A DNA stretch of 43,501 nt from Seison nebaliae. Its lineage: Eukaryota; Rotifera; Pararotatoria; Seisonacea; Seisonidae. Below the pieces are notes generated by a model. It did not search any database and was not told the origin of the DNA. It saw only the letters and a program-made list of their open reading frames with translations. The DNA lies in assembly GCA_023231475.1 (NCBI GenBank), contig JALJEE010003029.1, forward strand, positions 1 through 43,501, given 5' to 3'. Shown one piece after another: positions 10,601 to 23,600 of this stretch. Every line of letters begins with the position of its first letter. Positions within the stretch are counted from its first letter, which is position 1. The translations under genes were made by a program, and so were the position numbers.

Positions 10601-13023
10601 AATGAGGAGTATGATGACCAATATTTATCTGTTTCTCATTCTCTTTCATGAGACATTTTGCTCCACTCTTTTCTATCGGATGAATCATCAAATATTTGTG
10701 TAGCCACAACAACTCGCACGAACATTCTAAAGGATTTTGTCCCAAATGTCTTATAATCAAATGAGAAGTAGACTTTACAAATATTTCAAGATAGAAGACA
10801 AAATGAACAAGGTTAATAATTGCTTGAGATTTTTTAATGTTCCGTTTGAAATGGTGGTAAGATAATTATCATAAAATGATCTAAAAAAATTCAAATTGGG
10901 AATGAATAGAAAAGGAAGTTTATGACGAACAATAAAGTCAGTTGTTTGAGGTTAGAGAAGGCGTTTGGATGTACACATGTAATATGATTTCCGTTCAGTA
11001 ATAACAAAGATAATTTTTCATTATTCTTCAATAAATTTTCATTGATCGATTTCAATCGGTTGCCATGGAGACGTCTGAGAAAAGATATTAACATTAATTC
11101 AAAAATTTCATCTCAAACAAACTAGAACTAACAGAACTTTCAAATTCTTCAAATTATGAAAACTTTCATCGTCAATATTTTCTATGACATTGTCAGATAA
11201 ATCCCTGGGAAAAAATTGAAAAGTTTTTCTATTTAAAAAAAATCGGGTAACAATTGTCTCAAATTCTTCAAATGAGATAAAGACTTTTTATCGATTCGTT
11301 TAATTTTGTTTTTGTTTAATCGTCTGAAAGTATTTCATAATTTTTGCCTTACATAAAAAACAAACTAACAGAATGACAGCCGAAGTTGGAATATTTTGTG
11401 GAAGTTCTTCTAATTTTTTATCGTCACAATAAATGACGGATCTCTTACAACGACAATTGGTCGGACATAAATTATCGGGTTTTCCAATTTTTTCCAATTG
11501 TTTTGGAAGATTAGATGATACTGTAAATTTCTTACCTAACTGATATGAGGACATCCGTTTTATTTGACGTTTTTTTTGCTCTTCCTTCATTCGACAAGTT
11601 TTCATTGTGGAACGTTTCGTTCTCTTTCTCAAATGAAGATATTTCCTTCTCAAATTCAAATATTTCCGATATTTCAATCGATTAGTTGTATCAATTCTCT
11701 CTTGATTATCGGGAAGACATCGAACTACCAGTTTACGGAAATCTTCTAATTGGTCGTTCGATTTCTTACAGAAAGTGTACGGTGAAAAGTTGATGGGTTT
11801 ATTTAAGAGAAATATTTTGATCCATTCATTCTTGCAATCACATTTCAACGGATTATTTGTTAGGCGTCTAAAAAAGAGTATGTGAATGATCATCGAAAGG
11901 ATATGTTTAACAGAATTTGTAAATGTTTCAAATGATTGAAGAGATTCTCTTCCAAATGTTCCAATTTATTCGTATGAATTGATCTATAATGATAAGTTTT
12001 AATCAATTTTCCACCAATATCAAATCGAACAAATATTGTAAATTTTTCATTGAATTGAATGCTTCCCGATCAATACATGTTAACCGATTCTTTTCCAGTT
12101 TTCTATGAGAAAAATTGTTGAGTGAGGAAGAAAATAATCAATTTCTAACAATATTCGTAAATTCGACATATCTAAAGAGATGTCGTTTGGGAAAAATTTC
12201 AGCTGATTATTTCGTAAATTTCTACAAGGGAAAACTTCAAGAGAAATCTTATTCAAAAAATTTGCCAACAATTTTTTTAATTTTCTCAATTTATTGAAAA
12301 GATTCATTGGAAGTTCTTGCAGGTTATTATAGCTCAATGTCCTATGGTATTGTAATGATGAGAATCATCATTATTTTTTTTCTAGGAATAAATGACACTA
12401 ACAAGATATTGAGTTCGTTCAAGTTATCGAATGCACCTGCTGCAATACGAGAAATGTTATTGTTGTGTAAATTGCTTGAAAAGGGAGGATTAAATTGGAA
12501 TGACGAATGAAAATTAACAGAATTCTTAAATTGATTAAATGTCTGAAATCGTTAAATTTAATTTCTTTAATTTCATTTCCACTCAAATCTCTAGAAATTA
12601 TTGATGGAAATGAAAAAATTGAAAAAAACACTCCAACAATTTTATCGAATTCTCTCTCAAATTTCTTGGAATCGTTTTCAAATGTCGCCGTTGACAATGA
12701 ACAATTTGATTCGAACAAACACATTCATGTGGACAATGAAAATTGTTTTCGGTATGTATTAGGCTTGCTGATCGTTTGGAAGAAAGGAAAGGGGAATATT
12801 GTCCATAAGATTCCGAACGTTTCCTGTTTATTTTGATTGACGGTCGTTTCGTCAACTTCGGATAACGATAACGCCATGAAACCCTCCTCGGATATGAACT
12901 ACGTTCATATAAATCGTTTGAAGAAATGTTTGAGAAAAGATTTACAAGGATTATGGATAATATGACAATTTGTATCGATATTGAACGGTATGGTGGGAAA
13001 TGCATTTTAGATGCAGTTTTCAT
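7689..13023 (-). CDS. slit: Slit-family axon-guidance ligand, 21 exons
   Basis: Exons: 13023-12638, 12590-12519, 12474-12403, 12341-12270, 12221-12150, 12102-12031, 11983-11912, 11867-11370, 11323-11252, 11204-11133, 11074-10931, 10880-10809, 10749-10571, 10514-10382, 10337-10272, 10223-10158, 10104-9697, 9646-9431, 9365-9214, 9169-9089 and 9028-7689. All joins keep frame, giving 1438 residues. Slit is the secreted Robo ligand that repels axons at the midline. The order is a hydrophobic signal (about 17-33), a basic linker, four leucine-rich domains each with cysteine caps (caps begin near 97, 415, 630 and 780), a short EGF region (965-1030), laminin G (about 1035-1190), an EGF (about 1255-1290) and a C-terminal cystine knot (about 1360-1438). 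Single-LRR exons are mostly 72 nt, with two of 66 nt. Usual Slits carry six or so EGFs before laminin G; here there are only one or two. The ATG follows an in-frame TGA. Confidence 0.92.
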
Positions 13024-13952
13024 TCACTAATCAACATGGAATTTTCATATTACCTTCCAATTTTTTTCTTTCATTAATTTCTTTAAAATTTCTCTAATTT
13101 ATATTAACTATCAAAAAGAGAAACTAAATAAGAATAGAATTACAAATAGTTTGATTGGAAATATTTATTAGAAAAGAATATCCAAGAGAAATATTTGGAA
13201 GAAAAATGGAAAGTTGGTCTCTAATCGGATACGCATAGAAAATTATAAATGGACGAACAGATTATCTTCCTGGGAATATTATGGATAAATAATATGGTTA
13301 AAAAGACAAATATGTTTACTCGGATTTATTTCGCATTATGATGAGAGATGGATGAATACTTTATCTTTATCGTCCGAAAGAAGAATGTGTAAAATTATCG
13401 ACAATAAATATCTGAAAAAATATACGGATATATAGGACGACTTAGAGCTCGCCTGTCCATAGATGAAGAATGCATATTTCGTTAATTATCTATCAAAATT
13501 TTGTGGTTTGACTGGATATTTATGAAGACAATTCGTTGAGGAAGAATAATATAATTATTCGCTAACATTGTCGCTACTTAAGTATATGTACCTACAATTC
13601 TTCCAATTCCTATTAACTAATTTTTCCAAAAGAACTAATTAGGAAAATATTCTAGAATAATTTATTCAAATCCAACGAAACGTTTGATTTGTCTATTCGA
13701 AAGAAAAATCAAAAAGAGTAAAACTTACCCACTATCCTTAAAAAACAATTGCCAATATCTCCATGTCGAGATTTGTCGACATAAAAAATGATTGTCGAGG
13801 ACTGCATAACTTACGATCGTCAAACGAACAACATAATGTTTTGAAGTTTTCTCAACGGAAATTTGGAAAAAAAGAAAGAAAAGAAATCAATTCCATTCAA
13901 TTTCTTCATGGTAGTATTGTAATATTCGAGATGATGATTTTATATTCACCTG

Positions 13953-14228
13953 ATGAATCGATCTTTAACCTTCAAAGTCATCTTCTCATTCCTCCTACTT
14001 TATTCTGGTGATTCGATTACAGAAACTTTCGACGAAACAATCCATTACACTGCGATTCCTTTGAGGTTCTATTATTGTTTGTTGAATTATTTCATTGAAT
14101 AAAAAGAGAAAAATATCCGAAATCAGATTGAAATTGAATGATGACAATTTTTTTCCGATAGCAATTCAAGAGGAAATGGAACAGAAAGAATAAAAGCCGA
14201 ATTTCCTCTCATTTATTCGACCGAGTAA
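13953..14228 (+). CDS. Candidate small secreted peptide, two exons
   Basis: The proposed exons are 13953-14065 and 14162-14228, joined across a 96-nt intron. The product is 59 residues. Its N-terminus is a good signal peptide: basic residues, then a hydrophobic core (VIFSFLLLY) and a small-residue cleavage region near residue 19-21. The donor is AG followed by GTTCTA, of the GTT type used by the other genes here, and the acceptor TAG follows a run of seven T. The phase is exact (2+1) and a TAA ends exon 2. The mature part would be about 38 residues with no cysteine and no dibasic processing site, so a classic neuropeptide precursor is not evident. No family is recognised. Each element could arise by chance in 14 kb of AT-rich DNA, so this is a hypothesis. 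Confidence 0.3.
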
Positions 14229-16774
14229 TGACAACATCTTTAGCGATCTTTATTTGATGGCTGAGTATATTCTTCCTTAAACTATTTTACCAATAATTTC
14301 ACATAATACAGCTAATATTGCACAATATTGATTGTAATCGAATCAATATTGGCAATTCATTTTTATTAGAAGAATATGTTGTATATTATATTAGTTTTCT
14401 GATCATCACTCATATGTTTTTATTCGTTTTTTCCCCCGATTGATAATGATGACGATGGTGATGGTGATGGTCTTTAGAATATAGGGTAGTTTTATTTTTT
14501 GAGCGGAAGTGGGTTGTAGTTGATGAAACATGCAAACTCCTAACCTATCTCAGTTCGAATGAATAAATATTTATATCGGAATCAATGTCATTCACAATCA
14601 TTTGTATCATAAGGAGAATATTAATGAACATACTAGTTTCCATTTGGAACATATATCTCATAATAAAAATATATATATAGTAGTTCATTCAATTCAATGT
14701 ATATACATTTGATTCTTATTGACATTGCCGATATATGATTATATCTCAAAGATTGCATCTCATAGTGTTTTCCTCTCTAACGCTGTTTAAGCTTTTTTCT
14801 GATATAGAATTCTATCGAACCGTTCAATCTTCAAACAGTTATTAACATTCTTCTATCATATTAGATGAAAGAATTCGAATGCAATATATCCAGATAGTCA
14901 ATTCATCTAACGAAATAAGTAGACGGTAGGAATAAAGAGGTGAAATTTACCATAACAGTATGAAAATGTACAAAAATATTAATGATCGCTAAGTATTTAA
15001 TAATTTAATACTATTTATCTTAAAACTATTATGTTAAATGTAAATTCTCGAGTAGTTGGTCGATATTGTTATCTTCAAACTCATTCTTTCAAAATTGGTT
15101 AAATTCTTTTAGGTAATCATTTTTCGTTGGTTTAAATCTAGGTAAAAAATTCCGACAACCGTTGGTTCTAGAAATATGACTCGCTATGGAAATGAATAAA
15201 ATCCAATTTTTACCTTCCATAAACTTTTAGTTTTCGCATACATAGTTATATACATAAATTTACAAGTTACATTGTCGATTTGCTTTCCCGGAATTTTCGT
15301 AGTGAGAACAAATTAAAATTTCCTCTCGTTATTGTTGTTCCTATTTCTGCTCCTGCTACGACGGGTCATAGCCTTCATGTCTGATTGATATCAAAAATAT
15401 GCTGGTAAGTTTCAAGTTAGATGAGTACGTACAAGGTACTCTCCTGTTACAGATCCCACTTAGTCGTGGTCTCATCTTTTTGGGCCATAATTCTCCATAT
15501 TATAATTTTCTTCAATTTCGATTTTCTTTCTTTCCCCGCAATGATAATAAAAAAACATGAAATAATAAAGTTATTAGGAACTTTTATTCTTACTAATAAA
15601 ATTAAAATCAGGAATTTACATCATCTTTTACAACAATTATTTTCGAATTTACTAGTCTCCAAATTGTTCATCTTCGAATTATCAGATAGGTGTTCTTCTC
15701 TGCTAAACAGACGTTGGGATATTCATAATACGATATACATATGCAGTTAAGTTGTTTGAGAAATTGAGAGGTGAGGGAGATGTGTTAGTGAGTGCCAATA
15801 GGAACAGGTTGTTAAATTAAAAAAAATATTTATGATTCTTAACATAAAATCTTGATCAATCAATAAAAAAATCAGATAACAATCGATTTATAATCATTAT
15901 GTTATCAAAGATATGATGTCTTGTATTGATAAGACAAATATCATAATGACGGTTTATTTTGTCCGTCTTCCGTCAAATAATGTAATTCTTTTCTCTCTTA
16001 AAAATTATTCTACATAATGAATATTCTGTTAAGAAGGTTTTTCCCATCTTCCAATTATATTTACAATACATTCTCGATATCCATTCAAGGGTTGTTGATT
16101 TGTACTCGAAGAGAAGACGGAAAGTTATTATTTATAAATAAAACTCTACGATAAATCGTAGTCATAGAAAGATAAGAATGGAAATGAAAATATTTACTAT
16201 CACTATATCTCGTGCACATTTATCTGATTATTAGTAATTACTTAATTTATTCTTCTACTATCGTAGCATCTGTGCGCTAACCTCCACCGGATGTGAAGAT
16301 GCAGCTGTATGTTTGAAGAAGACAAGAGGGGAAACATGATCAACAAGAAGATAAACGATTCATCTAAAACATGAGAATTTAATACATCTCAACGAAATGT
16401 TGATGAGTGGATCGAAAGAGAATGATAAAACCATCATTAAACTAAAACTTTGACCGAATGATTTGTAGGAATTTCGAACGATAATGAGCCGATGAGAATA
16501 ACCAATACAATCATCTGCTGACAAGAAGGCCGATGCTTAATCGTTTAAGCAAACAATTATGGGAAATCGGGAATGAATAAAAGCAAATATTAGAGTATTG
16601 TTCATTCCACTTCTATATCTTTATTTAGTTAATCACCATTAACGTGATATAGAAATGCCATAACCCAACATTCCACTTATAAATTCCCGTAGTACATGTG
16701 TATCTTTTAGCAAGACAAGAAAATTCTTATCACCGAAAATTCATGAAATGTAAAATCACAGTGAAATCAAATGG

Positions 16775-17275
16775 TTTTCTCCGTTGGTGGATTGGTATTC
16801 ACCCGGTATCTCCATTCACTCTCATACTTCTTTTCGGAGAGGAATTCAGTCTGTTTTTTAGATTTCGGAAAATAATTCACTTTAAAATAGAATATTAAAT
16901 CCATTTCAGAAAAAAAAATTGTTTTCATTTTTGGAAAAATACTAACCATCAGTTAATCTTAAATCAACTGAAAAAAAACTTTATTTTGCAGAAACTATTG
17001 TTGAATTAAAGTTATATGCTGAATGAAATTCAATTAATTTTCAATTTAATTCAATCCTAAAAACAATTCTTTTAATATTATTAAATTCGAAAAATAAAAA
17101 CCAGAGTGAATTTATTTCCGAGATTTGAATGAATTCCTTTCCGAAAATGAAAAAGGTGGTGAATTCCTGTCCGGGATTCGTCTTTTCAAAACTTCAGAAA
17201 ATACTTTCGTCTCTTCCATTCCATACTTTCAATTGAATATCTGATGAATGTGGATTCCGGAAAAGTTTCATTACT
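16775..17275. repeat. Fold-back repeat copy A with ~29-nt subrepeats
   Basis: The ends carry a degenerate unit of about 29 nt with core GTGAATTCCTNTCCGAAA. In the left arm (about 16775-16890) three to five units lie in reverse orientation, for example around 16832-16848. In the right arm (about 17101-17275) units lie forward, near 17103, 17128, 17158 and 17245. The middle (16891-17100) is plain AT-rich DNA. This layout, inverted arms built of tandem subrepeats, is typical of fold-back transposons. A second copy lies at 20300-20632. Confidence 0.5.
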
Positions 17276-17718
17276 AATAAAAATGCATTAAATCATACTT
17301 TTTTTTCTTAATAGTGAAACGTCGTTTAATAATTCTTTTGACAAACAAATAAACAAACAAAATAATCTGACGGATTCCTTCTAATGTTTCCCACCTGACA
17401 TTCCATTATTATTCACTCCAAATTATTCAACCATCAATTACTGTTCCGTTCGAACTTTCGTTTCGGAACATACTGGTCATATGTAATGGTTCGAGTCAAA
17501 TGAGAATTTATATTTAACATGTAAGAAGATTATGAAATTCATATATATCATATAACATATAATTATATATCGAACATGCAGAACATTCACTCCTGATTAG
17601 CAATTTGTTAGATTAAATAAATTTAAATATATTATTCGAAATTTCCAGAATGTGGGAAATTATGTCTTAAACGGAATGAAAAAAATCATATGAATTTCTC
17701 CTCAAATATTCTCATCAG

Positions 17719-18719
17719 GATAGTTCGTTGTATAAATCGGACAAAAATGATCCGAAAAATAATTATATAGACGTCAGAAATTTCCGAAGATTGTCAAAAA
17801 AATTAAATTTTAGAGAAAAGATCACGGAATTGTGCAGTTCACGACAACAGGAAATATTAAGAATAATAAATTCGTTAGAAAGATTGAATAGAAGAAGAGA
17901 ATATGAATATGGCACTTGAGATGAATAGGACGAGGACGAAGAAAGAAAATGACTATGGACTACATTCTATAATCAATTCCATAAGAGTGAAAACGTGATG
18001 ATTGAAAATAATATGAGATTGAATAACAATAATGACCTTCAACTATAAGTTGTAGAATAACAGAATAAAGCGATTAACGTTTAGAATGACATCGATAGAA
18101 GTAAATTCATTTTCACGTTGAACACGAAAACTATCTACTTTCTCCTCTAACAGAGATTTTATGAGACATATATCGAATGAAGTCTGAGGAATGTACAAAC
18201 ATGATAAATAAACGAATTCATTTGTCTTCGACTGATGAGATTGGTACTTGAATTGTCTAATTGTTCAGAGGAAGAAGAAGTTGAAGAAAAAGGATGATTT
18301 TGAAGGAGGAATTTCAATTTTGTTTCTAATTCAATCAACATAGATTATACGTGTGTTTCTTTCAAATATTCTCATAACGAAAGGATGAATAATAGGAAGG
18401 GGGAGGATGAAGAAGAAGAATCATGATGAGAATCCATCAGATGGAATCGTAATCAAATCCATCAAATATAATCATGACGAAGAAGTTATTTATAAATTAA
18501 ATAATCATAAATCTTGTCGAAAAAATTATGATTTCTATTAACCTGATCACTTCTTGTTACAGATGTGAAATGTCGGTCTCAAATATCAGAATGAATGAGA
18601 ATGCAATGAATTCTCAAATGGAGAAGTTAAGGTTAAATTGGAATGATGACCTTCATACACAAATATGTAGGGAAAGAAGAAAAGGAAATAGAGTTTGGTT
18701 GGAAACACCTGTAACTTAA
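17719..18719 (+). CDS. Possible 3' exons of an unidentified gene
   Basis: An acceptor-like CTCATCAG at 17711-17718 opens a frame read to a stop at 17919, with charged, helix-like sequence (EKITELCSSRQQEIL). If the GTTAGA at 17874 is used as donor, the next exon starts after TTGTTACAG at 18554-18562 and runs to a stop at 18719, with matching phase (2+1) across a 689-nt intron. No upstream exon or start was found and no family is recognised. Either frame alone could be random. I record this only because both ends carry plausible splice signals. Confidence 0.15.
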
Positions 18720-18955
18720 TAGTTTCAGTTATTATTTTTTCTCTCGAGGAAAGGCACAATCTTGTATCAGGCAAATCATTTTAAACTCAGATAAAGGAAA
18801 TGTTTCGACACTTCTAATTTGACTCAATTCCATTCGAGAACAATTGACAGAACACGTTGACAACAGGAAAATTTCGAACGGATACTTCTGGTTGAGTTGA
18901 ACGAATTGTCACTAAAATGGTTTCAGGAAATATCAAATTAACCCCTCATTCAACG

Positions 18956-18972
18956 ACACACACACACACACA
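18956..18972. repeat. CA dinucleotide run
   Basis: A run of eight CA units (ACACAC...) in non-coding DNA upstream of slit. Confidence 0.8.
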
Positions 18973-19015
18973 TTACAACTATATCGAAGAGAATTTCGAG
19001 GAAAAAGAAAATCTT

Positions 19016-19473
19016 TCAAGTTCTTTTACGAAATTTTACGAATTTCATAAGGAAAACAACAAAAATGAGAAAGAAAAAATGTTTTATCATTTCTGATGGA
19101 ATTGTATGGAATAGATGAGCCACTACTGTATCGCCTAGAATGACGTATTCGAAACTTGTGCAAACCTGTGTGTGTGAAAGAAGAATGTTGATGGGAAACT
19201 ATAGAAAAGATATGAATAAATCGATATGTATATATCGATTTGCATCGAGGCGTATTGAACAATAATCATCATCGATTTGATCTCAAAAGAACGCACATCT
19301 GGTAGAAGCCTGTGATTAAGAGGATCATTTAACATTTCAGTTAAAACATTTCTTTCCTTGCCTACACTATCCGAAATGTTCTTATCTATAAATTGTTCAT
19401 GAGTCATAGAAAAAGAAAAGAAATTGTGAATGTATCTTTCGTCGAAACAAAGGAAAACATCAAGAAATCTCAT
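19016..19473 (-). CDS. Possible two-exon gene of unknown function
   Basis: The candidate exons are 19473-19261 and 19165-19016 on the minus strand, giving 120 residues. The first starts with ATG and ends at a GTTCAA donor; the second follows a pyrimidine-rich CACACACAG acceptor. Phase is kept (0/0). The first exon holds a polar helix-like stretch (KERNVLTEMLNDPLNHRLLP). The second ends in a hydrophobic segment (FFFLIFVVFLMKF) followed by basic residues, as in a tail-anchored protein. A second frame across the same acceptor is also open, which weakens the case. No family is recognised. Confidence 0.15.
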
Positions 19474-20299
19474 ATTTTAAATGAGTTTTCTATTACGATA
19501 AATTATAAGTGTTGCATAATAAGAGATGTTTGAAATACTTCAGTTATCAGAAACCGATGTAAAACAGAAGAAATAGGAAAGATATTTATCTGCAAATTAA
19601 CATTCCTAATGGTGATGGTGGTTTTCTGTTGATTTTAACTAATAATTCTTAAGTATTTCCCAACAATAATAACAACATCATCATCATCTTATTATCACTC
19701 GAAATCGGTAATTGATAATCTTATAAAAATATATTTCCTTTCTTATCAAATTATCGATACATTGTTCGATTTCGACACGACAATTTACCAGTAAATTTTC
19801 GTATGTCAAACAAAAGTTATATTTGAGGAAATAGTATGCATGTTAGTAATTATCCTTTGATTCTTTCACATAAAACAGATTTAAAAAGAATGACGAGAAG
19901 AATATCGATATATGAAGCATTCCTTTCATTCACTCCAACCGACAACGTAGGCAAAGTATTATCGATACTCTAATATGTCAATTTTACACTCATACTATTC
20001 ATTAAAAGGACACTATCCATTAAGTATGACCAATATAAATCAATTACCTTTCTACTAAGCAAATAATTGATGAGAAATACTTTCGTCCTTTTATAATTCC
20101 ATCAAACATTTTTCACATTTCCGTCAACTTTTCCTCTACTTATCATTGACATGTACTAACATTTTACAGCATGTCAACACAACAGGAGGGAGAGGAACAG
20201 TAAAATTACTCAAAAATTCGATGAGAGAAATTTTTTCCGATTATTCCTCCCATTGACCATTGTCCAAAAATAGGATATTGAAATTTTTTGAAACTGATA

Positions 20300-20632
20300 T
20301 CATCTGAATGAATTCCGGAGAGGAATTCAACACATTTGAGTTTTTCAGACACGAATTCACGCCACGAAAAATATTCATATTCATAATTTCGAAGATTTTC
20401 TTCTTCGTTTGATTTGTTTTTTCATTCAATATTGAACAGTTTGCTTATATTTTCTCCAAAATCAAAGAAGTTTTTTCATTTCGGAAATTTAGTTACTATT
20501 TGATTATAAAGTGATTTCCTCTCCAAAATCTTAAAACAGAAAGAACTGCTGTCCGATATGTAAAAACAGAGTGAATTCTTCTCGGAAAAAAAATATCAGG
20601 TTGAATGAAGATCCGAGATGAATACCACTCTG
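20300..20632. repeat. Fold-back repeat copy B with ~29-nt subrepeats
   Basis: This carries the same unit family as 16775-17275, in the same architecture. Reverse-oriented units lie at about 20300-20370, including CCGGAGAGGAATTC near 20314-20327. Forward units lie at about 20508-20632, near 20513, 20537, 20567 and 20598 (for example GAGTGAATTCTTCTCGGAAA at 20570). The interior differs from copy A in sequence but has similar length. The two copies are 3.5 kb apart. Confidence 0.45.
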
Positions 20633-23600
20633 TGATCCTATCGAACTGATATAGCCAATAAAATATGGAATATTCGAGAAAACGACCTTAGAGAGTTATC
20701 TTCTAAATTTTTTCTATTTTAACTTATATTACATTATGCTGCAACATACAACATTGAAATTCCACAAGGTTCTTGATATCATCAATCAGTTATGATTATC
20801 ATCAAGATAAAATTATAAAATAAAATTTTTATTCTTTATATTCTAAAAGAAATAACTCTTATTATAGAAAAGTAAACAATATTTCGTGGTTTGGATTATT
20901 TTAAACTATTTTAATTGTCATTGAGAAAGATGCTGTTGGAAAGACGAGACAATGAAGAAATCGTGGACAATATTTTATTTGGGAACGGTTCTTATAAATT
21001 TCAATAGCAGCAATATATTTCTATTGTATTACATAATTAAAACGATGAAATCTCTTTTACTTTTTTACCTTTTATAATCCACTAACCATATCTTTAAGAG
21101 TCTTCATTATTTCAATTTTCTTACTTACAGTAAGACTTACGTTCTTCTCATGTTGGTATAATTGGAAAATGACGATATAAGTGAAAATATAAACTAATAA
21201 AATATAACATAACATAACTGTAATCAGTCTAAAAAATGGTCAGTTTACGAAAAGTCCGTCTATCAAACGGTCGATCTACCTAATGGCCTAGACGCCGAAT
21301 ATACCATCAGTTGTGATCGATGAAGATTGAGAAATATTCGTTGAAATTCATTATTAGTATTCATCTTCATCATGAATAATATTCAATGAATATCTTCTTT
21401 TGTTATTGCTATCAATATTATTTTTTCTTTCTTCTATATCATCATTCTTTTTTTTTGTCGGATATCGTTTGTCGATGTTATTACGTCGAATGAAATAGGT
21501 TAATAAATTGACAGTTAAAACATGTTAATTTCCATTCGATTACTACCTACATGTACTACCACCACTACTACTCCTACTACACTACTGGTGATGACGATGA
21601 CTTGACTCTCGTAAAATAGAAAGAAATGATTCAATGAAGTTTGGTTAATATTTTTTTGTTTTTTTTTTTGGGAAAAAACAAGACGAAAAGTAGGAACAAT
21701 AATAGTAATTTTAATTATATTCGTCAATTAGTAAATAATCATTCAATGCGACATCAATTATTCACAATTCATTCTACATGCAATAAACTTCCACGAAAAA
21801 GTATTTCGAAATAAATTATCGATCATTCAACTAATGAACATCTCATTCTCATTAATTCGGTTGTCTTTCCAAAAACTATATCTATAAATATATCATTATT
21901 GGTATCATCATCCAAACGATTTCCATTTACATAATTATCTAATAATGGAAGTTCAATTATGGAAGTTCCATTAACCAAGTTCCATTATGGAAGTGATTCA
22001 TGTAAATATCGGTACATTTACAAATATAATTCTACATCTTGAAAAATCAATTGAATTTTATGACATTTGAGTAAAATGAAAACGAAAATCTTAATAACTT
22101 ATTATGAATAAGTGATAGTATTAGAAATATTAATGGATCACTAAAACGGAAGTTATAATGTTCTATGAATATCTCTATACTATAGAGTGTATAGAATAGA
22201 ATATAACTATAATAATAAACGTCATATTGGTTGACTAATAACTAGATGTATATACTTCGATCTATATGTCTTCACAGTTACGGTTTTTATGTATATGCTA
22301 TGATTAGGTCTCGTATACGAAATAATGTTTTCCGTCAGATTCGAATAAATATAAATAAAGGAAATGTAAAAAGTTTGTAGGGAAATTTTCGGATGGTCAT
22401 GTTAATCAAAAGAAGACCAGGGTCCACTTAATTGATCCAATCTGTATTGACAAAGGCAATACGCGTTAGATGCATCCGTTCTTTAGACGTAAAGAGAAAT
22501 AATGATAGAGACGGAAAAAAGAATTGAAATGAATATGAAAATATTAAGAAATAATTGATAGGGACCATACCAATTGTCGGTAGAGGAAGAAAGGAAAATT
22601 CAGAAAGAAGACTGAAAAGAATGTCGATAAGTTTCCTTCTATTTTGGTCAACATCCGCTTTCTATCATTCTCGTTATTTGATATTTAAACGGTTTGAGAC
22701 GGTTTCATATGATTCTTTTTATTGTTAGTCTATCCCAACATACCAAATTATTTACATAAACTTCTAATATCTTAAGTGAATGATTTAAAACTTCATTTTC
22801 ACAAATCACTAAAATGAATAACACTCCAAATTGACAACAAACGACAACCTGCGTCATAAACACAATTCCAACTGTTGAGTTGAATGGAGAGAAATATTTA
22901 TTTGAAAATATGTCAACTCTCAAAAACGAATGGGAGTGAAGGAGAATTGGGAAATTCTAATATTTCTTTTTGGTGTTCAGATGGTTGTTTGTGATTTCAT
23001 ATGATAAAAGAGAATGATAAAAGAGAATGATGAAAAGATATTACATTAAGTATTTCCGTGGCCGACGTCATATACGGACTTTATCGATCTCTGTCAATCT
23101 CCATGCTTGTACTAAAAAATTTGGATGAATAAACTTCTTAGATGACTTGATTGGAGAGATTGATAGACTGAAAATAGTGATGATTTTTATTAGATTATTT
23201 CGTATGCTAATTGTGATGATAACGCATTTTTATTAATTTAATAACGTCAATTGCAGGATATTGTTCGAACAACATATATTAATAGAAGAAAATTCAGAAA
23301 TTCACGCATCAAATTTATGATTATCGTTTACGATAAATTATAGAACATATTAATCTATGATTGTAGGATATGTGGAAATCGAAATATTCATTCGATTTTT
23401 TCGAAATCAATTTATTATTTTTTCTTTTCTATAAAAATTATTCTGTAAAGATCACCGGTAGGACAATTTAACAAAGATGAATCCATATCATTGATATTAA
23501 TTGCCTTATGCGAAATAAAAACTTGAATGTTTCAAAGATATGGTTAAGAGATTGTATTAATCGATGGTTCTTTGCTCTTACATTTGAAATCCATATCTGA

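Noticed and set aside
15421-15750. 109-codon plus-strand frame with ATG
   Set aside because: Hydrophobic, Ile/Leu/Phe-rich translation typical of AT-rich non-coding DNA; no splice or family support.
21221-21310. Less AT-rich block with GGTC/GACC strings as a tRNA or small RNA
   Set aside because: No cloverleaf with conserved A and B boxes could be drawn.
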